From assembly GCA_021635425.1 (NCBI GenBank), contig JAJWOJ010000026.1:1-12869 (forward strand): a DNA stretch of 12,869 bases. Reading direction: 5' to 3'. This stretch comes from Clostridiales bacterium. GTDB lineage: Bacteria; Bacillota; Clostridia; Christensenellales; Borkfalkiaceae. The position numbers and the translations under genes were made by a program. Shown here piece after piece: positions 8,002-12,869 of this stretch. The number at the start of each line of letters is the position of its first letter. Position 1 is the stretch's first letter. The notes beneath the pieces were generated by a model that was given only the letters and a program-made list of their open reading frames with translations, did not search any database and had not been told where the DNA came from.

Positions 8002-9750
8002 TTAAATCTTGAAGTAATCTTTAAACGACGCTTTGAAGTCGTTGAAGCAATCGTCTACCGTTTTTCCTTTATTGGACTCGTATCTGAAGTAAGAGAACGG
8101 ATCGTAAAGCTTACCCGTCGCGGTGTTTACGACGAACGCGAACGCGTTGTTGCTTTCATCGAAGAGCGATTCGTTTGCTCTGCGCTTTGCCGCAAGAGGA
8201 AGGTTGCTCGTAAGGCGCGCGCCTTCTGCGATATACTTGGAAATGTTCTGAACGTACTTGGTGTAACCCTTCGTTTCTTCTAAGGTAGGAGTATACTTGA
8301 ACGATCTGAAGCAGCCCGTGTTCTTGGTGAATTTTACAAGCTGTTCTCTCTGCTGAACGAACTTGATGAAGTCTTTGGCAACTTCAACCTGAACGTCGTA
8401 GTTAGCGTTTTTATTTTTAGCGGAAATACAGATATAGTTGTCCGCACCTCTGCCGACGATAACTCTCTTATCTTTTCCGATATTCGTCTGATCCGCTATC
8501 CCTTCAACGCCCGTAAAGTTCGGGACGGGCATGAATCTGTAATCGTGCTGACCGTAAGCGTAGTTGTCGAAGCCTTCGTCGTAAAGGTTGCTGAACGTCG
8601 AACGAGCTTCGCTCTCCCAGTAGCTCTGTTCCATAAACATCGCGATGGGCTTACCGTCGGGAGTGCTTGTGATGTATTCTTCCTGAGCGGTGAGGTGGTC
8701 GTTTCCGCTTACCGCTTTCTCGGAATAGAATCCTGTATCTTTAGTTATATCGTAGAACGCCTTTATAGCCGCTTTTCTTCCTTCCTGCTCGGAAAGTTTC
8801 TGATAGTTGTCTTCGGTGATCTCTCCGAGCTTACTGTCGGTACCGTTAAACGTATAGTTGAGCATGAAGTTTTCATATCCTTCATAGTTAGCCCAAATCT
8901 GCGTGTATACGCCCGAACGCTGATATTCGTGAGAAGCGTCCCAGGTGAACGGAGTAACGCCGTCGTTTACCATGTAGTTCATAAGGTTTACGAACTCGTT
9001 CCAGGTTGCGGGAAGTCCGTCGTCGGTAGTTTTCTTTTCGCCGTCGGGACCCGCAGCGCATCTGCCTGCGTCGATATCCGCCTGAGTTCCGCCGAGCTTG
9101 CCGTCCGCAAGATAATAATATCCTTTTTTGTTGAAAAGCTCCGCGTCGTAAGTGATACCGGGAACGGAAATCCAGAACGGAACGGCATAATATTTGCCCG
9201 TGCCGTTATAATTAAAATAATCGGCATAACCGTCGAGCATGGTGTCCTTTATAGACTGAGTTGCTTCATTTCCGGTTTCGGATGCGATGTTACCGTCTGC
9301 GTCGAGATATTTCTCGTTTACGGTGTCGGTGATCTCCGCAAGATAGTTGCCGCCGACGTATTTCGTGTAGTTACCCTGATCGAGGAAGTAAAGCACGTTT
9401 TCGCTCGAAAGCATCCAGGTGTCGAGCGTACCGGGTTTAAGTTTCTCTTTTTCTTTATAAGGAATTACCGTTACGCCCTTTTTGCCGTCTTCATATGATT
9501 TATCTTTTACGTACTCTTCGAAATCTTTTGCCATTTCGTCGAAATACACCGTGCCGAGACCTGCGTTGAATACAGCCACATTGAGCGTAGTCTTCGTCGC
9601 AAGTTCCTCGCTCGTGGGCTGCTTCGTAGATTCGCTCGACGGATTCTGAGCGGAGTTTCCGCCGTCGCCGCCTCCGCAAGATACAGCCATCGTCAAAGTT
9701 GCGGCGACAGCAAGCGCGCCCGCCGTCAGTTTTTTGAATAGTTTCATCAT
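8002..9750 (-). CDS. Carbohydrate ABC transporter substrate-binding lipoprotein (family 1, large type)
   Basis: 582 residues. The lipoprotein signal ends MAVSC (Cys25), followed by a Gly/Ser/Asn/Thr-rich tether to about residue 50. The mature domain has the layout of family 1 solute-binding proteins: a first strand TTLNVAVFNAG at about 53, YYAVPFWISVPGITYDAELF in the hinge region, and many Trp/Tyr residues fit to stack on sugar rings (WDASHEY, WANYEGYENF, EQSYWESEARSTF). It is longer than the usual 420-450 residues of maltose-type proteins and nearer the LplA-like group of 500-580, which suggests an oligosaccharide ligand. AAGGAG lies 9 bases before the first of two tandem ATGs. It is the first gene of the operon, followed by both permeases; no ATPase is encoded nearby. 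The ligand cannot be read from sequence. Confidence 0.93.
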   Translation of the reverse strand: MMKLFKKLTAGALAVAATLTMAVSCGGGDGGNSAQNPSSESTKQPTSEELATKTTLNVAVFNAGLGTVYFDEMAKDFEEYVKDKSYEDGKKGVTVIPYKEKEKLKPGTLDTWMLSSENVLYFLDQGNYTKYVGGNYLAEITDTVNEKYLDADGNIASETGNEATQSIKDTMLDGYADYFNYNGTGKYYAVPFWISVPGITYDAELFNKKGYYYLADGKLGGTQADIDAGRCAAGPDGEKKTTDDGLPATWNEFVNLMNYMVNDGVTPFTWDASHEYQRSGVYTQIWANYEGYENFMLNYTFNGTDSKLGEITEDNYQKLSEQEGRKAAIKAFYDITKDTGFYSEKAVSGNDHLTAQEEYITSTPDGKPIAMFMEQSYWESEARSTFSNLYDEGFDNYAYGQHDYRFMPVPNFTGVEGIADQTNIGKDKRVIVGRGADNYICISAKNKNANYDVQVEVAKDFIKFVQQREQLVKFTKNTGCFRSFKYTPTLEETKGYTKYVQNISKYIAEGARLTSNLPLAAKRRANESLFDESNNAFAFVVNTATGKLYDPFSYFRYESNKGKTVDDCFNDFKASFKDYFKI

Positions 9751-9780
9751 ATTCTTTTGCTCCTTGTTTATTTTTTAATC

Positions 9781-9793
9781 CGCAATAATTGCG
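9781..9793. promoter_or_regulatory. Small inverted repeat near the binding-protein start
   Basis: CGCAAT-A-ATTGCG is a perfect inverted repeat in the leader of the minus-strand operon, about 30 bases upstream of its ATG and just before the ribosome site. It could form a short hairpin with CGCAA/TTGCG arms or be a dimeric protein-binding site. Confidence 0.4.
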
Positions 9794-9815
9794 AATCGTT
9801 TTACCTTTTAAGAGA

Positions 9816-9840
9816 TTTTCTCTGCGGAACGCAGAGAAAA
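9816..9840 (-). other. Perfect hairpin in the operon 5' leader
   Basis: TTTTCTCTGCG and CGCAGAGAAAA are perfect 11-base arms around a 3-base loop, well within the predicted leader and 65-90 bases before the binding-protein ATG. No U-run follows on either strand, so it is not a terminator by itself. Its uridine-rich 5' arm shares two bases with the adjacent palindrome at 9839-9854. The role may be mRNA stability, an RNA switch or an operator; this is inference. Confidence 0.6.
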
Positions 9841-9854
9841 GGGGTATACCCCTT
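9839..9854. promoter_or_regulatory. 16-bp perfect palindrome adjoining the leader hairpin
   Basis: AAGGGGTATACCCCTT is its own reverse complement. In the minus-strand transcript it can fold as a 6-bp stem with a UAUA loop, followed by two more U and then CUCU, which is terminator-like but with a short U tract. As DNA it could be a dimer-binding operator about 45-60 bases downstream of the predicted transcript start. Confidence 0.5.
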
Positions 9855-9903
9855 GTTCCGACGCCTCGGCAAATATTCTCTCGCCTCGCCTGTCGTCGGT
9901 ATT

Positions 9904-9932
9904 ATTTTATCATCTCGCATATCGGCATTCAA
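9904..9932 (-). promoter_or_regulatory. Predicted sigma-70 promoter of the sugar-import operon
   Basis: On the minus strand, TTGAAT (9932-9927) and TAAAAT (9909-9904) are 17 bases apart. The -10 box is preceded by TGA, giving an extended -10 element (TGnTAAAAT). The predicted start is near 9897, giving a leader of about 147 nt before the binding-protein ATG. The weaker -35 fits a regulated promoter. Confidence 0.55.
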
Positions 9933-9984
9933 TCGCTTATTTATCGTAACCCGTTGTTTTTTTATTATTTTTATCGCAGAAGTA

Positions 9985-10013
9985 TTGACAAAAAAACAGC
10001 CCTCGGATATAAT
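9985..10013 (+). promoter_or_regulatory. Full-consensus sigma-70 promoter of the AraC-type regulator
   Basis: TTGACA (9985-9990), a 17-base spacer and TATAAT (10008-10013) match the consensus at all 12 positions. An A/T-rich run upstream (9955-9975) is placed like an UP element. Counting TATAAT's last T as -7 puts +1 at 10020, the A of the ATG. Confidence 0.75.
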
Positions 10014-10019
10014 TTGCGT

Positions 10020-10865
10020 ATGGATGTATCTGCGTATCTTAATAATATGGATAAGGACAAAGTCAAAAAACTTATCCCCAAACTTCCCGCGAACGGGATA
10101 AGCACTTTTTTGTGGAAAGAAGAAACCGTAATTCACCGTCACAGCGACTGGGAGTTCACCGCCACGACCGACGGAACGGGCGTAAACCTCGTGAACGGCG
10201 AGGCATATTATTCCACTCCGGGCGTGTTTACCCTTCTCGGACCTAATCACGTGCATAAACAGACCTCGGACTTGCCTATCCGAAGAAGAGATATATGCGT
10301 TTCGCTCGAAAAAATGAAGGTTTTCGCCGATCTTTTAAGCCCGAATCTCTATTCTCAGCTTTCCGCGCAAACCAAACCCATACAGATAAAGCTCGGTATA
10401 CAATCTTTCACCGAACTGCACGGAAGATTGACCAAAGCCGACGTTATCGACGACGAAACGAGCCGGAACGCCATTTTAACCTCGATAATTATGTATCTTC
10501 TCGGCGTTTACGTTGAAAACACGTCCGAAAAGTTCGTTCCGAAAGACATTCTCACGTTTATGCAAAAACTGCAAGACCCGAACGTTTTTTCGATGCGCGT
10601 CAACGACATAATCGGCTTAAGCTCTTATTCGCACTCGCATTTTATCAAGCTTTTCAAAAAACACGTAGGCAAAACCATAATCGAATACGTTTCCGATTTA
10701 AGGCTTTCTTACGCCGCGAAACTGCTCGAAAACACCGATTTGTCGGTTATTACCGTTTCCTCGAACGTGGGCTACGACAACTCGTCGTTTTTTGCTCAGA
10801 AATTCAAAAATAAGTTCAAAATGTCGCCCGCGGAATACCGCGCTTCCGTCCGCAAAAGCGGCTGA
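10020..10865 (+). CDS. AraC-family transcriptional regulator (cupin sensor plus AraC DNA-binding domain)
   Basis: 281 residues from the ATG at 10020. A longer open frame reaches back to 9789, but it would cross the promoter and has no family-like sequence, so I reject it. Residues about 25-95 form a cupin-like sensor (H39, H41, E45, then GPNHVH at 74-79), the fold that binds sugars in AraC relatives. The C-terminal 190-278 holds two helix-turn-helix motifs, with the classic NVGYDNSSFFAQKFKNKF at 249-266 and MSPAEYR at 268-274. No Shine-Dalgarno sequence precedes the ATG. A second in-frame ATG at 10047 has none either. It is divergent from the operon and about 270 bp from its first gene, so local control of that operon, probably activation in response to a sugar, is the natural inference. 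It ends 31 bp from the convergent rhamnosidase; no intrinsic terminator is visible there. Confidence 0.93.
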   Translation: MDVSAYLNNMDKDKVKKLIPKLPANGISTFLWKEETVIHRHSDWEFTATTDGTGVNLVNGEAYYSTPGVFTLLGPNHVHKQTSDLPIRRRDICVSLEKMKVFADLLSPNLYSQLSAQTKPIQIKLGIQSFTELHGRLTKADVIDDETSRNAILTSIIMYLLGVYVENTSEKFVPKDILTFMQKLQDPNVFSMRVNDIIGLSSYSHSHFIKLFKKHVGKTIIEYVSDLRLSYAAKLLENTDLSVITVSSNVGYDNSSFFAQKFKNKFKMSPAEYRASVRKSG

Positions 10866-10896
10866 CGGTTACATGCAGATTCCGCCTGCCCGCAAC

Positions 10897-12869
10897 TTAG
10901 CCGTTTGCCGGTAAAAGCTCGTACGTCGTTTTATTCCCGTTTTTAACGGAAGAAACGATTTTATACCCGTCGGTTTCGACTTTATAACCGACTTTTTCGT
11001 CCGCCGTGACTTCCATAGTTACGGCGGTTTTTTTATTCGTCCACGAAACGTGAATCCTGCCGTTTTTAACTTTCGTTCCGCCTTTTGCGAACGCAATTTT
11101 ATCAGTAAACGCGGGTTTTATCGTCACTGTTTCGGTATAATCGGAAAGTTTTATGCCGAGAACGTAGGAATACAGCCACTCGACGCACGAACCTAAGCTA
11201 TAATGATTGAAAGAGTTCATTTCGGGGTCTTCGAAGCCGTTCTCCTTGGTGTAACCGTTCCAGCGTTCCCAGATAGTCGTCGCGCCGTTTTCGAGCATAT
11301 ACCCCCAGGACGGATATTCTTTTTTTGCGATGAGTTCATATGCAAGGTCGGTTTCGCCGATTTCGCAAAGCGCGGGCAAAATAAATCTTATTCCGATAAA
11401 ACCCGTGGTGAGGTATCCCGTTTTGCGTACGACCTCGGGCAAACGTTTTTTTGTTTCTTCGGTCGTTATGAACCCCGCGAAATATGCGAGCGCGTAAACG
11501 GTTTCGGCGTCGCTTTTTATTATCCCGTTTTTAAAATAGTCTTTTTTGAACGCCTTTTTCGCGTTCTCGTAAACTTCCTTATATTTTCCCGCGGATTTTT
11601 CGTCTCCCGCGATAGAAAACATTTTCGAAAGCAACAGAGACGAATAACCGAAAAAGCATTGATTGATAACGTCCTTATCGGCGCGGTTATCGACGGAAAG
11701 CCAGTCGCCGAACTCGTTTCGTATTCTCACGACATAGTTTTCGCTGTTTTTAAGATAATAATCCACCCAACCTTTCGCGACGTCGAGATTTTCGGTTATC
11801 ATGCTTTTATCTCTATAATGCAGATAATGAAAATACGGAATCACCGTCACGCAGTCCGCCCAGCCGGGAACGCCTGCCGTAGTCGGCGAGACGGGAACGT
11901 AAAAAGGGGCGAAGGAGGGAATTTTTCCGTCGGGAAGAATGTCTGTGCGGACAAGTTTCAGATAGTTTCCGAAAAACTTTTCGCAATCCGCGTTAAACAT
12001 CGCGGAATTGCAGAACACTTCGGCGTCGCCCGTCCAGCCGACCCTCTCGTCTCTTTGCGGACAATCTGTCGGAATGCTTATGAAGTTACTCTTCTGCCCG
12101 TTTTTCGCCATTGCGTAAACGCCGTTTATAACCTCGTCCGAACACTCGAAATCGCCGTAATAATCTATATCCTGCGTAATTAAAAGCCCTTTAAGTCCGG
12201 AAATCTTCGCCGTTCTGCTCTTCCTTATCTCGGCGTATCTGAAACCGTGATATGTAAATTTCGGATCGAAAAGATATTTATCGCCCGACAATATAAGCTC
12301 GTCGGTACATTTCGCCCGACGTAAGTTTGCGGTATAAAGCGAGCCGTCGAAGTTTAATACTTCGGCGTATTTTATAACGATTTTATCGCCCTCGTTTCCC
12401 GCGGCTTCAAACCTTATATTGCCTGCGAAGTTTTTACCGAAATCGTATCTTATAACCTCGTCGCTTTCGTATATCGCTTTCGGCAAAACAATCTCTTTCA
12501 CCCTCGCCGCCTCGTAGGAATATTCGCTCATTGCCACCGAAAAATCGGCTTTAATCGCCTTATAGCGAGACTTTTCGATATTTTTCAATCTCCTCGCGTC
12601 GATTGTTTCGCCGTCGAAAAAATCTGCGGAAACGACTTCGGAAATAGTTGTAAACCAATTTTCGTCCGTCTCGATTATCTCTTCTTCGCCGTCCTTATAG
12701 CAAAGTTTAAGACGGGCGAAAAGTCTCAGTTCGTCGCCGTAAACGTCGGTTTTGGTGCAACAGCCGAGTTTGCCTCTGTACCAGCCGTTGGCAACGGTAA
12801 CTTCTATCGTATTGCTTTTTGCCAGGAAGTCCGTAATATCGTAAACGCAAAGATTGACGTACTTATTGC
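10897..12869 (-). CDS. Alpha-L-rhamnosidase, family GH78 (N-terminus outside window)
   Basis: The frame is open from the stop at 10897 to the right edge, giving 656 residues; the TTG at 12588 is internal, not the start. The 93 residues before it are GH78-like (YDITDFLAKSNTIEVTVANG, WYRGKLG, then FFDGETIDARR, the usual xG..xDAR motif). Numbering from the first whole codon in the window, the (alpha/alpha)6 catalytic domain begins near 240 and has PTDCPQRDERVGWTGDAE with D268, likely general acid E274 and D281. TTIWERWNG carries the likely general base E534, followed by NSFNHYSLGS. A C-terminal beta-sandwich follows (from about 570). Family members hydrolyse terminal alpha-L-rhamnose from plant or bacterial glycans. 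Whether it is secreted cannot be judged without the N-terminus. It converges on the regulator gene, so it belongs to another transcript than the importer, though perhaps the same regulon. Confidence 0.93.
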   Translation of the reverse strand, partial: NKYVNLCVYDITDFLAKSNTIEVTVANGWYRGKLGCCTKTDVYGDELRLFARLKLCYKDGEEEIIETDENWFTTISEVVSADFFDGETIDARRLKNIEKSRYKAIKADFSVAMSEYSYEAARVKEIVLPKAIYESDEVIRYDFGKNFAGNIRFEAAGNEGDKIVIKYAEVLNFDGSLYTANLRRAKCTDELILSGDKYLFDPKFTYHGFRYAEIRKSRTAKISGLKGLLITQDIDYYGDFECSDEVINGVYAMAKNGQKSNFISIPTDCPQRDERVGWTGDAEVFCNSAMFNADCEKFFGNYLKLVRTDILPDGKIPSFAPFYVPVSPTTAGVPGWADCVTVIPYFHYLHYRDKSMITENLDVAKGWVDYYLKNSENYVVRIRNEFGDWLSVDNRADKDVINQCFFGYSSLLLSKMFSIAGDEKSAGKYKEVYENAKKAFKKDYFKNGIIKSDAETVYALAYFAGFITTEETKKRLPEVVRKTGYLTTGFIGIRFILPALCEIGETDLAYELIAKKEYPSWGYMLENGATTIWERWNGYTKENGFEDPEMNSFNHYSLGSCVEWLYSYVLGIKLSDYTETVTIKPAFTDKIAFAKGGTKVKNGRIHVSWTNKKTAVTMEVTADEKVGYKVETDGYKIVSSVKNGNKTTYELLPANG

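Noticed and set aside
8545..9498. Plus-strand open frame of 317 codons
   Set aside because: Fully antisense to the substrate-binding protein gene; its composition looks like a mirror of the real frame and no family features appear.
9789..10019. 77-codon upstream extension of the AraC-type regulator
   Set aside because: It would run through the perfect-consensus promoter and the leader palindromes of the opposite operon, and its sequence is Arg/Phe-rich and unlike AraC N-termini.
9801..10256. Minus-strand open frame of 151 codons in the divergent region
   Set aside because: It overlaps both promoters and the regulator gene in antisense and shows no domain or ribosome site.
10866..10896. Bidirectional terminator between the convergent genes
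   Set aside because: Only 31 bases, with no stable short hairpin followed by a T-run on either strand; a CGGCT/AGCCG pairing across it has too large a loop.
10942..10954. CCGTT-TTT-AACGG hairpin as terminator of the regulator transcript
   Set aside because: It lies inside the rhamnosidase coding region, the stem is only 5 bp and no T-run follows on the plus strand.
11203..12183. Plus-strand open frame of 326 codons
   Set aside because: Fully antisense to the GH78 catalytic domain, which is unmistakable on the minus strand.
12586..12588. TTG as start of the rhamnosidase
   Set aside because: The same frame continues upstream to the window edge with GH78-type sequence (NGWYRG, DARR), so this TTG encodes an internal Leu.

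Overview
The window reads as a carbohydrate-uptake and glycan-handling locus from a Gram-positive, Clostridia-like bacterium, probably an uncultured gut Firmicute. This is inferred from the strong AGGAGG-type ribosome binding sites, the many lipobox signal peptides instead of outer-membrane SusC/SusD proteins, the CUT1-type sugar ABC importer without its own ATPase, and surface proteins built from Big_2, Ig-like, Fn3 and BspA-type leucine-rich modules. The species cannot be named from the sequence. No RNA genes, mobile elements, CRISPR arrays or phage genes were seen.

Minus-strand operon (about 9897 down to 1, running off the left edge). Seven genes are packed head to tail: a substrate-binding lipoprotein (8002-9750), two permeases (7006-7992 and 6044-7003), a secreted multi-Ig protein (3992-5932), a DUF4838 lipoprotein that is a likely glycosidase (2080-3978), a small Big_2 lipoprotein (1445-2083) and a large mosaic lipoprotein cut by the window edge (1-1429). 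Gaps within the transporter part and within the surface-protein part are 15 bp or less, or ATGA overlaps. The only larger gap, 111 bp at 5933-6043, separates transporter from surface proteins and holds a GC-rich hairpin and an imperfect direct repeat.

Control region (9751-10019). A divergent AraC-family regulator (10020-10865, plus strand) faces the operon. Its promoter matches the sigma-70 consensus exactly (TTGACA, 17 bp, TATAAT) and the predicted transcript start falls on the A of the ATG, suggesting a leaderless mRNA. The operon has its own extended -10 promoter on the opposite strand. Its leader of about 147 nt carries a 16-bp palindrome that touches a 25-nt perfect hairpin, plus a third small inverted repeat.

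Right end. An alpha-L-rhamnosidase of family GH78 (10897-12869, minus strand) converges on the regulator gene and runs off the right edge. Its reading frame is open well beyond the internal TTG at 12588.

Working model (inference): the regulator senses a sugar ligand and controls the operon. The surface proteins bind and partly degrade a glycan, possibly rhamnose-containing, and the importer takes up the products using an ATPase encoded elsewhere. The co-transcribed set of four surface proteins with an importer is the part most likely to be an undescribed glycan-capture system.
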